A DNA stretch of 64,000 nt, taken from Trichinella spiralis. Taxonomy: Eukaryota; Nematoda; Enoplea; Trichinellida; Trichinellidae. Shown in pieces: positions 30,920 to 44,214 of the stretch (its first letter is position 1; every line of letters begins with the position of its first letter). Made by a program: the position numbers and the translations under genes. The stretch is from the NCBI GenBank assembly GCA_000181795.3, contig CM012953.1, positions 6,334,874 to 6,398,873 of the forward strand, in the 5' to 3' direction. Under the pieces are notes generated by a model. That model was not told where the DNA came from and made no database searches. It saw only the letters and a list, made by a program, of their open reading frames with translations.

Positions 30920-31810
30920 ATGTACGAATCGACAATTGGAAATTCGGCAACAGTTGATAGTTCGACTGACCGAAAGAAGCAGGTGCATCTGTACTGCGAG
31001 AAGATGCGAAGAGAAGCAATCAAAGTAATAAAATTGTTTGAAACGTTCAAAATGATGATCTATTGATCGCGATTGTTCTGTGTTTGTTGCAGGTTGGTTA
31101 TGCGGAGTTGAAACACTTGCTCCCTTCCAAAGTCACTTCTCTCGGATATAAATTGACAAATGCGAATATCTTGTATCGCGGTATATATATATTTATTTTT
31201 TTTGTCTTAATGCTTTCATCCAAAAATGGCCAGCCTTCACGAGTGATGGATATTTTTTTTCAGCAGCGGATTGTTTACGCGAGCTGAAGCAGAACAACAA
31301 AGATCAAACTGAAGAGATCAGTCGCCTCCGTTCCGAAGTGGTAGCTTTGCAAATAATTTGTCAGTAAGCTTTCTCAGTGAAGTGAAATTGTTTGTTCACA
31401 TTAGCCACGGCTAGTTGGGAATATTTCTAATTATAGAAACTACGCTCGACTCTCTTTCCAAGAAGAAGAAAATTTTGATAGGCTGTCTGATATCAATAAC
31501 GCGAATACGTTGAAATTTGAATTGGTGAGCAAATTGATTTGTATCACTGGAATTGAAACAAGAGATTTTATTTGAAAATTTTTAGTTTCGTGAAATGTTC
31601 GACTATTTGGGACAATCTTTTGATTCTTCGGTCAATTTTGACAGTTATCCATCTTTGGCACAGTCAATGCTGGTGTGGTTTGAACAAACGGTTGATTTTC
31701 AGGTACAACATTAAAAAAACCCTTATTTTCAATCTGAATATAATATATGAAAATTTCAGCATTTACCCGAACTGTTTAACAGCGTAGTGAAAGGAAAAAA
31801 GGCAAGATGA
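30920..31810 (+). CDS. mlx: MLX bHLH-leucine-zipper transcription factor
   Basis: Obligate partner of Mondo/ChREBP glucose-responsive factors (C. elegans mxl-2 is the relative). Six exons (30920-31024, 31093-31180, 31264-31363, 31437-31524, 31586-31702, 31760-31810) total 182 codons plus stop. The basic region and helix 1 are KKQVHLYCEKMRREAIK, with the E of the E-box contact present in YCEKMRR. Loop and helix 2 follow (KLTNANILYRAADCLRELK), then a zipper with ISRLRSEVVALQIICQNY. The MLX-specific C-terminal dimerisation region follows, with FREMFDYLGQSFDSSVNFDS and LVWFEQ. The protein is small, near the shorter MLX isoforms. It starts at the first in-frame Met before the basic region; upstream non-coding exons are possible. 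Confidence 0.9.
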
Positions 31811-32232
31811 TTGTTGATTATGTAAAGCATGTTCATTTTACATTATTGTTTGTTTTCTATTTCAACATTTCAATTTTACGGTGATTCTTCAACACATTAT
31901 TAATAAAAATGTTATCCCATGATTAAATGAAAGAAACAATTGCTATTTTTTCACAGATTTATGTTTGTTTGTTTTTATGAATTGAAATTACTGAACATTT
32001 ATTTGATGTTTTAATATATGCATTTATTGTAATGAGGAATAAAGCAGAAAAATAAACAGCAAAATGTTTTTAATTATACTACTATTATGATGAGTTTTGT
32101 ATGAATAAATATCAGAATTTGGCTTCATTCACTTCAGTGGAAAATCCAGCGCTTTTACGTCTGTGTAAGTTGTCAAGAAGTTTACTTGATGATCTGACAA
32201 AGGTGAAATGTTTATTAAGAAATGGAAAATTA
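31811..32232. other. Tail-to-tail spacer between MLX and HMIT-A
   Basis: Convergent 3' ends with AATAAA words on both strands. No gene is seen. Confidence 0.65.
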
Positions 32233-34938
32233 TTAATTTACTGACATGCTCTTATAAATCCACGGTCCTTCAAGAATTGTTTCGATGTTATCTAGTGGCA
32301 CTCCTTTTGTTTCCGGCATCAACAAGTACAGTACTATTGTACCAAAAACAGTAAAACCACTGTACATGAAAAATACACCTTAAAACATGAATTATTTTTG
32401 AAAATATTGTTTTAATAAATTGAAAAATTGAATACCTTCACGAGTTATTTGCTTTGTCAGAGTTAGGAATGTTTGTGCCGTTATCAAGTTGAACATCCAG
32501 TTAACAAATGTTGCCATAGAATTTCCACAAGATCTGGCCCAGTTTGGATAAATTTCGCTGAAAGTGGATGAAATATTAGAATCTTCTTCGTGTGAAATAA
32601 AATGCAACCAACATACGCATTCACAGTCCATGGTATGCCTCCAAGCCCTTTAAAAAAATAATATTAGTTATTTGCAGTGTTCTTTTTTTGCTATGATGTT
32701 AGTTAGTAACTAACCTATGGAAAAGAAGCAGAGAAATGAAGTCATTGCTAAAATAGGAATCCAAGAATAGGGTGTAGTACAGAAACCATAGTCGAACTGT
32801 ACATTGGGTGCATTGTAGCTGCTTTTGAAGTTTTGCATATTCACTTTTTTAGAACATCGGCCGTACAGTGCGTATTCAGTGGACAAAATTTCTGAACCAT
32901 TTTTACTTATTGAAACGCAGGTGCCGGTCAACTGAGGATGATAAGCAGCAGAATTGTAGCAAAAGCCGCAGTTTGGATCATACGAACAGTCGTCACAACT
33001 GTTTTAAATATTGCCTATTTTGAGATTTTTTGTTAAATAAAACGTATGTATTACTTACTTGAATGGAATGCAGTGATCATTTGCTGGTCGATTCGCTTCA
33101 ACAAATTTTCCAGGCATGGCATGAATGGATATAAGATGAAATCCAATTCCCATTAATAATAAACCAAATATCACACCTGGTATAGAAAATAAATATGAAT
33201 GATATTGAATACGATATATATATGTATATAAAGTAGTTTCATCTAAAAGCATGGTTACCTGTCAAGCTTAGAAATACAAGCAACCTGCGCCCAAGGCGTT
33301 CAATCAGATATGCCCCTAACACTGTGCCTAAAAAATTTGCCGCCGATGTGACTGCTGACATCCACATTGCTGTCGTTTCGTTCCTCACCCCTCCCATACG
33401 AATTATTGAAGCACTGTAGTACCTTAAAATCAGATCATTGTAACATATATGAAAAAATGAGAATAAAATTACATGACAACGTTAACTGCGGAAAGTTGCT
33501 GAAACATTTGCAAAGCGCACCCCACGATTAAAGCTTTACGTGCAGTTCTCTTTTTCAGCATCTTCAGTAAAGTGAATCCTGATGCAAATTAATTTAGATT
33601 TATAATATATGAACACAAAGAAACTGTTGAGGTACTTAATTTTATAATTTTGCCTTTATTCGTTTCAAGTGATAAAACTTTTTAAATTGAGAGAGCAAAT
33701 TTTTAAGAAACAGATAAAAATTACTTTTTCTAACAAATTCATAGTCATCGTTTAATAAAAGGAAACTAAAATATAGGAAAACAATTTAAAAATGATGTAA
33801 TAAAAAATATGGCTTTTTAAAAATATGTTAAGTAATTCTCATTTCTTCTAAGTTTGGACAAACTTTAAAAGATTCGATTTGGATTATGATTTAATTTCTT
33901 GTAATTTAAATTACTCTCAGAAAAGTAGATTATTTTTATAATTTAATATAATTAATGTTGAGTAAAACTTGTAATAATATTTTAAAATAAAATGGCATTT
34001 TACGGGATGTTACCTTTGTTTTCTGGGTTAGGGTCAGTTGTTCGGCTTGTTTCTGTTATCGATTCTACATTTACTTGAGCCATAGCTATACCTTGATCAT
34101 TTTTGCCATATATTGATTTCAAAACCCTAAATGCTTCTTCTTTCCGACCTTTGCTAATTAACCACCTCGGACTTTCTGGCATGAATGGAAAGCTCATTAA
34201 CTGAAACAGCACTGGAACTCCACCAACAGAATACATGATTCTAAAAGGTATTGTTTATGAAAGTGCTGTGAAAGATTTTACAGGACAGAATTACCTCCAA
34301 CTACTATTTTTGTCCTGCATATAACTGAAAGAAGCCGCAAAAATGCAAGCTATCCATTGACCAAACGTGATTAGAACGGGAAACAATATTAACATTCTAC
34401 CGCGGAGATTTGTCGGCACACATTCTGCCAAATATACCGGAATTGTGCAAGAAGATAAACCTGCAGTTAAATTTTAATTTGTAATTGAAAAGTAGCAGTA
34501 ATAAAAAATAGAAATAAAACCTATTGCTATTCCATGAATAAGTCGACCAAAAATGAGAACTTCTTTACCATTGGCGACTGAGGTAACAATGGCTCCAATG
34601 ATGTAAAATAAGCATGCGTTCAATATTACTTTACGTCGTCCAAACTTATGATTAAGCCATCCACCCACAAGTGAGAAAACTGCCGCTGAAGCAACAGTTG
34701 TGCTCACAGTCAACTAAAATGCAATTTTTGAGTGCAAGAGGAGTGGACATTTTTGTCTAAAATAACAACTCACTTGTTGCCATTGATCATTGAGATGAAA
34801 TTGTTCACGAATGATCAGCATTGCACCAGATACGATGGCTGTAAAGTATCCCAGTGGAAAACCACTCAGTACTGCCACTGTACTGAGCAAGATAAGCGTG
34901 GACGAACATCTCATCGTGGAGCTTCTTCGTGAATCCAT
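32233..34938 (-). CDS. Proton/myo-inositol cotransporter (HMIT, SLC2A13-like), copy A
   Basis: Twelve-pass sugar-porter-family carrier predicted to take up myo-inositol with protons. Eleven exons: 34774-34938, 34521-34713, 34295-34460, 34014-34240, 33473-33578, 33259-33422, 33059-33176, 32715-32998, 32617-32647, 32436-32557, 32233-32378; total 573 codons plus stop. Signatures in order: GRRKVIL after TM2, PESPRWL after TM6, [14 protein letters not shown] in TM7, ERLGRR between TM8 and TM9, [14 protein letters not shown] in TM10 and PETKG after TM12. Between TM9 and TM10 lies the large extracellular loop with clustered cysteines (CDDCSYDPNCGFC), which separates HMIT from ordinary GLUTs. C. elegans also has several hmit-1 copies. 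A same-strand paralogue lies 3 kb away. Confidence 0.93.
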
Positions 34939-37900
34939 ACAGTAAAAATAATATGTCCAACAATTGGATGTGTTCTTTGTTTCTGAGATTCCAACTGTTT
35001 AAGCAATTGAAAGTGATTGAGGAGCTGAAAGAAAAATATGAAAAATAAAAATCTCCACGTAGAATTTAGTTATGCTTTCAGTTTTCAATATAAGTGCTTA
35101 AATGCATACCAACTTCAGCAAATGTAAAACTTTGAGCAGGCCATTTTGATTGCTTTGCACTTGATTGACATTGCCGACAGTTTTGTTTGTTTCAAACAAA
35201 GCTACCGACGAAGTAAACTGAAAAAACTACTTCAGCTCTGTGCATTATCACTGCTTTCTATTGAGCTTTCATCACTTAAGACTGTCATCTCAAAGCAAAT
35301 ATACGATCAATCTACGATCAGATAAACAATTGTAGCATGTTTGCTAAAGCAGGTTTCATTCTGTCTGAAATTCTCATAAACAGTTATCATGCCTAAATGT
35401 TGAAATTCAAAGCAGATTTAAGCAGCTCTAGCAGCTAGTCTAAGATAGCTTTTTCTTTAGTAAAAGAATAAAATCTTTCAAAATATGATCATTTTCAAAT
35501 GATAACTTTGAAAAAGTCTCCACAATCGATTTGGTAGCATTGATTGTGAAGAATAACTTTAAGAAATATATGCACCTTTTTTAAAAGTATTTCTTATATA
35601 ATGCAACAATTATACATTCTAACGCGAAGCTTATTTTTAATTTTGAAACTAGGTAAATTTTATCGACACTGTTATCATGTACATTGAAAAATGCTTATCA
35701 TTTTAAAAAGAATCGGTTGAAAACTTGTTCATCAGAAATAATGAACCATTTTAATGGAGGTGAATTAAAATCAAAGCTATTATTTAAGTTTCAAATTCTC
35801 AAAATGTACCATACCTATTATATAATTATCATATTATATTTATTTCATAGTTTTTTATCCAAACAAATATATTCACTTACCAAGAGTATATTTAATTGGC
35901 AAAATTAGATTTCGAACGTCTCGCAATGCATTGCAACGAGAGTTGAAAAATTGTACATATCAATCTACAAGATAAGGCTTATCAAAAGTGGACGAAAAAT
36001 TTTAAAAATATTTATTTATTGCTATTTATAATGCGTATCTGTCCATTGATCTCTTATTTGAGAAGCTTTATCTACTGTGGGGAATACAATGTTATGTACA
36101 CCAGCGAAGCGACTAGGCCAAACCAGTGCAGAATAGAATGAATGAATCAAAATACTTGCGTCATTTCTAATACTTGAAATAATGTTAATAAAAATAGCGC
36201 ATATTTATGATCACTGGATGATTTTTTTAATCCTCATCTAATTAGTATAATTAGCAAGTCAAGTTAAACAAGTTACATTTTGAAATAACGGAAATTAAAT
36301 GAACAACTACTTACTGATATTTAAGTATTCCAAATTGCACAGGGCAAGCAAAAAGCTTGATTTAAAAATAATTGTTTGGTATTTCATTATTTAACCATTG
36401 CATCCGCTACCAAAAGCAGAGAGCACTGATTAATCAGCCACAGACTATACAAGAAATGAACAAGTTGCTTAACATTTACCGTATAAATTAATTAATATTG
36501 TTCACTTTGTACTAGATATACGTACAAAAAATAATAAAGGCTACAGTTATGCTCGCATAAAAATGAAATACTTTAAAATGGGAAAAAAATTCACGAAATC
36601 ATTTCTACTTACACTGATTAAACAATTTTATCGACTGAAATACAAACAGAAAAGCGTATAAAGCCGTCACATTCAGTTATCTATTTACTAATGAATGCAT
36701 CAGTTACTCATGCTATATGTACTGTTTGATGACATTTTATACTGTTATACTTATTCTTTATAATGTCATCGTCACAGCAATAACATTGTTCTTTTTTATT
36801 TGCTTAAGCAGTTTGGCTGTTTGTTGAGCATGTATTTGAAATATACATCATTGAAAAATTTCTTTCATCATTGTGTGATAATGCTATTCAAAATTCCAGC
36901 ATAACATTTTAGTTTTAATTTAATATTTTAGCACAGCTTCAGCTGCTAAATAATTGACTCAGCACCACATGTGGCAAGAAAAACTAATTTCCGTTGAATA
37001 CTGCAACTGCATAAAACTAGAAAGTGTACTTTTTTTTCTTTAATATTCATCCAAATTAAAAAATATAATTAATTTTCAATGTACTTGATTTACTGGTAAA
37101 CATAGGTGCCAAATTATAAAGCATAAAATAAGCGCAAAAAAAATAAACTTACTAGATGAAAAATAGTTTGTTTTGCGGCTTTCAATTAATTTGCAGTTAT
37201 TTTCATTTAACGTGCCAGTAAAGACATGGATTAGGCAATTTACGAGAGGACAAACAATAAGTAAAATTCATAATATGCAGAAATCGTAAGTTTTATTGAA
37301 ATTTTATTATTTAAAGTTCCATTAAATATTAAGCAATTAAACTATTTCAAATGGTCACTTTCTGATGATATTGAATTTGGATTCTTTTCTCAATCGTAAT
37401 TACTGTTCTTTAAGTGAACACTGGAAGCGGTTGCTTTATTAAAATGAGCAGTTAAAATTAAAAAATTAAGTTGCATCAATTTTTAATAAATTTTAAAAAT
37501 TTCAATTAAAATTTTCAAATAAATAAAAAAATATTTACTGATAAAGAGAATTTTGTATAACTCTAAGTCAGTTTTAAATGAGCAGATCACAGATTTAGAT
37601 TATAATAAATTTTGATTATCCAATAAATATTATCAAGTTTTATTTATCAATCACTATTAATAGATAATTAAATTAATAGTGATAATGATTTTACATAAAT
37701 GCAACGTTTAAAACGCATTTTGTAAGATGCATTTCACCGTATGAGTTAACATTTTAAAATTATTTCTTCAGTATCACTTTGAATGAACATTTTTCCACTA
37801 GTGTAATCGTTGAAAATCTATGCCTTTTAAATATCTGCAAAGTTTTCAAAGTAAAGCACAAGAAATTTACTGTAATTGTCACATTATAATATTTCTACTT

Positions 37901-38108
37901 GTTCTAGTATTTCTAGCTCCAATTCTTATAGAATATGCATTTTCTTTTATTTGATCACACATCACTGAATTTATGTGTGGCATATTTATAATGATACAGC
38001 TTTCAGTATTGCCTTTTTTCAACTAGACAATTTTTCACTTTCAACTCTTCGTTGATGTTTATAATTTGAACTAAAAAACAAACTGAAAATTATAAAAAAA
38101 ATCACATT
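34939..38108. other. Intergenic DNA between the two HMIT genes
   Basis: About 3.2 kb of AT-rich sequence. It holds the 5' region of HMIT-A (possible leader exon near 35030) and the 3' UTR of HMIT-B. No exon of a third copy and no other recognisable gene is seen. Confidence 0.6.
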
Positions 38109-40861
38109 TCATTTTACTAACGATTTCTTGTAAATCCATGGTCCTTCAAGAATAGATTCGATGTTGTCTATTGAAACACCCTTCGTTTCAGGCATCAAAA
38201 GGTAAAGCAGTACTAAACCTAATGTCAGCCATCCAGCGTACATGAAGAAGACACCTTAAAAATTGAAAATATTTTAAACTCTTTTCATTTTATAATATAA
38301 ATTTAATACCTTGACGAGTAATCTTTTTAGACAAAGTCAAGAAAGTCAAAGCGGTCAGCAAGTTGAATATCCAATTGCTAAAAGTGCCCAAAGAATTGCC
38401 AGCTGATCTAGCCCAGTTTGGATAAATTTCCCTAAACATTATTAACATGTTTTTGTAGAAAAAATTATTAGAGAGCAAAAAATTATTATGTTCATACGCA
38501 TTTACAGCCCAAGGTACACCTCCAAGCCCTGAAATATGTATACATTAGTTATATTAGCACTGAAAATTATAAAATACAAACCAATAGAAAAAAAACACAT
38601 AAATATAGTCATTGCAACGATAGGTATTGGAGAATAACGAGTTGAACAAAATCCATATTCAAATTGTAAATTAGATGAATTGCCATTTCCCATGTTATTA
38701 TAGCCATTTTTTGGAGAGCATCGGCCGTACAAAGCGTATTCACTTGATACAATTCCAGAATCATTTTTGTAAATGGAAACACAAGCCCCTGTCAACTGAG
38801 AATTATTTGCAGATGAATCATAGCAAAACCCACACTTGCTGTCGTATGAGCATTCATCACACCTTTAAATTTCATTCTTTATAAATTATAAACAAACTGA
38901 AACAATATTACCCAAATTCAGAACAGAGGTCAACCATCGGCGGATTAGCTTCCACAAATTTTCCAGGCATAGCATGAATAGATATAAGTTGAAACCCAAT
39001 TCCCATAAGCAATAAACCAACGATTACCCCTAATTATCAACATGCACATCATATTAAATAAAAACTATTCATCAATTGGCACTTTACCCAGCATGCTAAA
39101 AAATACAAGGGATCTACGACCAAGACGTTCAATGAGATATACACCTAGTACAGTACCAAAAAAATTAGCTCCACTTATGACTGCTGACATCCACATTGCC
39201 GTTGATTCATTTTTTATGCCACCCATGCGAACTATTGATGCACTGTAATACCTATTTAATTAAAAAAAATTCACTATTACGAAACTGAAATCATCGCTAT
39301 TATAATAATATTTTTCTTGCATGACAACGTTAACCGCTGAAAGCTGCTGAAAAATTTGCAAAGCGCAGCCAACAATCAAAGCTTTCCGAGAGGCACGATT
39401 TCTTAACAATTTAAATAGCATGCACTCTAAAATATGTAAAAGCATTATGCTAGTGTTTGCGTTGATTTATAAGATTAATTTTATTAAGAAAACATAGCTA
39501 TACCCCTTTTCCTAGTATGTGATGCTTCTGCATGATCCACTTCTGTCATAGAATTGATATTCATTTGTGCCATAGCTATTCCTTTGTCAGTTTTTCCATA
39601 TATTGATTTCAAAACTTTAAATGCTTCATCAATGTAACCTTTACTGACTAGCCATCTCGGACTTTCTGGCATGAATGGGAAGCCAAACAATTTTATTAGA
39701 ACAGGAATTCCGCCTATACCGAACATGATTCTAAATGCAAGTGTGGAATACTTTTATAAAAATTTAACAAAAAGTAAATAAGTTTAAAACATTCTACCTC
39801 CAACTGCAATTTTTGTCCTGCAAGTAGCTCAACGATGCAGCAAATATGCATGCTGCCCATTGACCAAGTGCTATCAGAACTGGAAACATTATTAGTAATC
39901 TGCCACGGATATTCGTCGGTACACATTCAGCCAAATAGGGTGGAACTGTACATGAAGATAAACCTGCAAAGATACAGTCTCTTTTCAGAAAATCTGTAAA
40001 ATAAAAATATATCTTAAAAAACCAATTGCAATTCCATGAAGAAATCGACCAGCAACTATTGCTTCTTTATTAGTGGCAACCGAGGTAACAATGCATCCAA
40101 TAATATAAAACAAGCATGATACTAAAATGACTTTCTTGCGCCCAATTCTCTGATTAAACCATCCACCTAGAAGTGCAAAAATCGCCGCCGCAGCAACCGT
40201 TGTACTAACAATAATCTAAAACAAAAAATCTTATATCACAACTTTGATGATATGAAATGCTTTATTGGTAATAAAAATAAAACTTTTCTCAAAACAAGTA
40301 ATTTTTTCAGATATATAAAACGTACAGATTAAATTTTAGTTGTAATACTTCTAGTTTACGACAGTTAGCGATAAGTTTCAGAAATAAGTCACAGTATAAA
40401 TGCTGAACTAAAATGAGTAATGATCAAATTTCTAGTCACTTGAATATTAAATTAAATGTAATGCAAAAAAAACAAAATCTCTCTTGTCATTCCAATTATA
40501 CATAAGTTTGACACTGAACTTCAAATTCTGCTATTTTTAGCCCGATGCTTTCACTGTATCAGTATTTTGTCTCTTGAACTTTAAATAACAATACTTGCTT
40601 AGCAGTAATTTTGAAAGACATCCTGCTCATTATTATGAATTATTTTTTACAAATTAAAGCAGGATTATACAAATTAAAAAAAATTCGTACCTGTAGCCAA
40701 TGATCGTCAAGAAGGAACTGCGACTGGATGATTAACATTGCTCCGGATATAATGGTGGTAAAGTAGCCTATTGGAAAGCCACCCATTACAGCCATAACGC
40801 ATAGAAAAATAAGCGTAGGAGTAGTCTTTGTTGGTGTGATTTCGTCGGAATCCATCATCAA
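38109..40861 (-). CDS. Proton/myo-inositol cotransporter (HMIT, SLC2A13-like), copy B
   Basis: Tandem paralogue of HMIT-A. Exons: 40691-40861, 40023-40215, 39798-39963, 39504-39730, 39321-39426, 39088-39251, 38912-39029, 38582-38862, 38498-38528, 38310-38431, 38109-38254; 574 codons plus stop. Nine of the eleven exons have exactly the length of their partners in copy A; only the first (171 against 165) and eighth (281 against 284) differ, each by a multiple of three. The same sugar-porter motifs are present: [35 protein letters not shown]. The cysteine loop between TM9 and TM10 is also present. The intron after exon 5 starts with GC instead of GT. The first intron is longer (about 475 bp). 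The start is the first of three consecutive Met codons. Confidence 0.93.
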
Positions 40862-43780
40862 TAAATGGAAGTTGAAGAAAAAAAATCACTAACACTAGCA
40901 GCAAAGTGAGAGGTAACGGAGGAGGGGATAGAACTTTGCTTCTGAACCCTGCAAAATTATATGAAGTAAAATAAAACTTTTTCAGAGTTGATGTTAAATG
41001 GTAAAATCAAAGCGAAATCAATCAATTATTTCAGTTTATTTATAGAACTTTTCCAGTTGAATGAAAAAGCATAATTGTTGAGAGAATTGTTTATGAGCAA
41101 GTACTACGTTGACAACTGTTGTTTCACGTTCAATTATTATCAATCATACGGTCGGACAAATGACCGGAAAAATACGCTAGAATCTTTTTATTAATTATTA
41201 ATATAATGTCTGAAATTCATAACACAGATTTCATGAACAGCAAGTTTTGCATATTTGTTGAAATAATGGAAATTTTGTTTCAACAGTTGGTGTAAGCTGA
41301 GCGGAGGAAAAAATTTTGACACAAATTTGCTATATTTAGAGAAGATGATTAACTGACAGCAGCAACAACAACAGTCGCATCGCAGGGGGTAAGGAATGAA
41401 TTTTGTGAAGAATTCCATCATTTAGCAGAATTGAAAGATGGCATTAATTAATCAACAATAATTAATTAAATTGAACAAAACTTGAACAAACTTCAAACCA
41501 GTACAGAGTTTATGGGAGAAGAAATTCAAACGATTAAACATTTAATGCAATTTTAACAAAATAATATTGAAATCTGTTTAATTATTAAAAAATTCCATAC
41601 TAAACTCAGAAAATGTTCATGAATTATTTGTAGGGAAAATTTCCATTAGTCTGCAGTTATTATTTTCTTTTAACAATTTCTATTCGACGCAAAATTAGCA
41701 GGCTTTGTTCAATCGTCAAGCTCCAGTAGAAATGTGCAACTAAATACTATGCCAAACTACCTGCAATGCCTAGACCGAGCAAATTTTTACTCTAACCGTT
41801 TCTTTCGCTTACATCATTTCAAAAATCAAATTTAATTATCCACTTCAGTAGATTCAACGAAAATAATTATGATACAAGCATTACCTTGTAATGAATTGAA
41901 GTCAAATAAAATCGAGAAGCTAATGATTCAAATTTAAATATTGTTATCTCGTTTAATTGTTGAAGACCTGACTCGGATATTCTGTGAACGCAACAGCACC
42001 AGATCACGCTGTTTTCAAACTGCAGCTAGTGTCAACTAGAAAAGCATACAAAATACACAAACCCACTGACGAACCAACTTTGAAATACTGAAAGCATTGC
42101 AATTTTTGGAAAGTGTTCATTAAAAAAAAGAAAATGGTTGCAAAAAACAAAACAGCTATGTATAATTTCACTGATATAACTGCTGCAAGGCTGAAAAGCA
42201 GTAACCTGAGTAGAGGAAAATTTTATTATTTATCGATCGCGTCGAAAGCACTAAAATGAACACTTCAATTTCACTTGACAGAAATCAAAGAAGAGTTATT
42301 ATCATCATTCAACTACTTGTCAAACGTTTGCAAATTCGACAATTTGAACATGAAATTTACACGCACGCTTTTGATACTTTCGTCGTTGTCATTGAAACAA
42401 TATATTAAAATGGACATGTTTTCTAAATTATAACATTTGCATTTTGTCCACTTTTATACGATAGGGGTAGATGTGTAAAATTAAGCTTTATTACACGCTG
42501 CTATTGATATCAGCGATCGGCGTTTTCAATTTGAAAGGATTAACCAGCACTTGAAAAATTCATCAAAAGCACAACTGTTTACAATGCTCATTCCTCATAT
42601 TGATACGGTCGATCGTAATATAAATGTTGATCGAAATCGACATAAAATAAAACGTATGCATCTTGAACTAAGCTGCCTTCTAATTTTAAACAAAATTTTA
42701 TTCACAAAATAATGCTAACATTAAATCAAGCAACAGCAAATAGACAAATAAAGTGCTCCAATCTGGAGAATAAATCAGTGTGCATTTTAAATATAGATTG
42801 TTGCCATTTGGCTGCTATAAATAATACTGCTTTGTTATTTTGATTCATACACAGCTGTCCTGCAGATGTGAATTTTTTTCAATTCAATTCAAAAATAACT
42901 TCAACTTTCATCATGCTGCATTCTGAATGTAATAAATTCAGTCGAATCATTGCATTTTATGAAGTTTAACTAAATATGCAAATAAATATGATGTATTCAA
43001 AAATTTTTCATCTTCACATGCACTCTCATAAATGAAATTTATATCATCTACGTCAGTTGATAGACTAATGAATACACTGATATGAGAAATAAATAAAAGA
43101 CTCATTTTTCAATGTAAAAGTATGGTTATCAAAGTATACAATATTCATTAACACGAAATGCGCGACTAACTCAGCTATTTGTCAACTGAAAAGTATAAAT
43201 TTCTATTTAAACAAATCTTGAATAATTCCCATACGATCACGTATTCTAAGCAATGGCAACAACATTCTCCATTATAATAAATATTACATGATAATGAAAA
43301 TACCATTAGGTGAATATAATCAATTTTATGAAAAAATTCTTTAGCCTTCCTTATTTTTCGTTATCTTTCATTCATCACATTTAACGCTTCTTACGTTTTT
43401 TAAATCAATAATGAACTTTAATAATATTGCAAAATTAACTCATTTATTGAAATATTCCTTCCAACTGACTATCATAATGCATAGTTATAATCAAGTTCAA
43501 GTTCAACTGGACTGTATAATTAACTCTTCAATTTAAATTTTTTTTAATCTGTAACAGATTCTAATGATCATCTGAAGTAAGAAAATACAGATGCACAATG
43601 TAATTTTTTATCTGTTAAAATCTTTTAAAATTATCATAAATAATTTTGTACGATTTTGGTCGTTCAATTTTCTTGCTTAATTTTTAAATTCCGTTACAGG
43701 CTATCAATTAAAAGCTTAACAATTAACAGAAAATCAAGATGAAAAGGAAGAAATAACGTAGGCGCCAATTCAAGAACAAT
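40862..43780. other. Intergenic DNA
   Basis: About 2.9 kb, AT-rich, 5' of HMIT-B. No splice-supported coding sequence, tRNA or transposon reading frame is recognised. Confidence 0.55.
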
Positions 43781-44214
43781 AATTACGTTGGCTGATTTAA
43801 AAAGGAGAATGGCGTCCATCTAGCGGCACAAACATTTTCCTCTTTTTTTATATAGCGCGACTGTGGCGCTTAGTTAGAGTGCGTGGTATGGCCATTTAGA
43901 GTGTGTTAGAGTGAGTGTGAGTGAAAGTGTGCAATTAGCTTGTGTGTGCGTATTGTTAGTGTTCGTATCTGTTTGTGAATGAACGTTAAAGATCAGAAAT
44001 ATTCCTCGCTTGAATGATCGATAAAAGTCTACAGTAACCCCCGATGTTACAATTCATTTCTTATAAAATATATTTAATTTCAAATTTGCATACTTTTATT
44101 ATTCATGAATCAGCAACAGTTGTGTGAATTTAAGATGAAAGAAAAAATAACATGCACAAGCATTTCAGGCATTTCATTGAGAATTCATTTTTGAACAAAA
44201 AAGGCAAGATAAGG
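43780..44214. other. Higher-GC, GTG-rich stretch of unknown role
   Basis: Between 43780 and 44050 the base composition changes. There is a TATATAG followed by GCGCGACTGTGGCGC, then GAGTG/GTGTG-rich sequence, ending ACCCCCGATGTTACA. It could be a promoter with an untranslated exon, or a solo LTR, but I find no clear terminal repeats with target duplication. Confidence 0.4.
43806..43830 (-). promoter_or_regulatory. CTCF-like motif
   Basis: The minus strand reads GCCGCTAGATGGACGCC, close to the conserved CTCF core CC(A/G)C(T/C)AG(A/G)(T/G)GGC, with one mismatch after the GG. It lies in a short stretch of higher GC. CTCF has been reported from basal nematodes such as Trichinella but is lost in C. 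elegans. Confidence 0.3.

Noticed and set aside
43550..44051. Solo LTR bounded by TGTAACA and TGTTACA
   Set aside because: No target-site duplication, no primer-binding site and no second copy in the window; kept only as a low-confidence idea.
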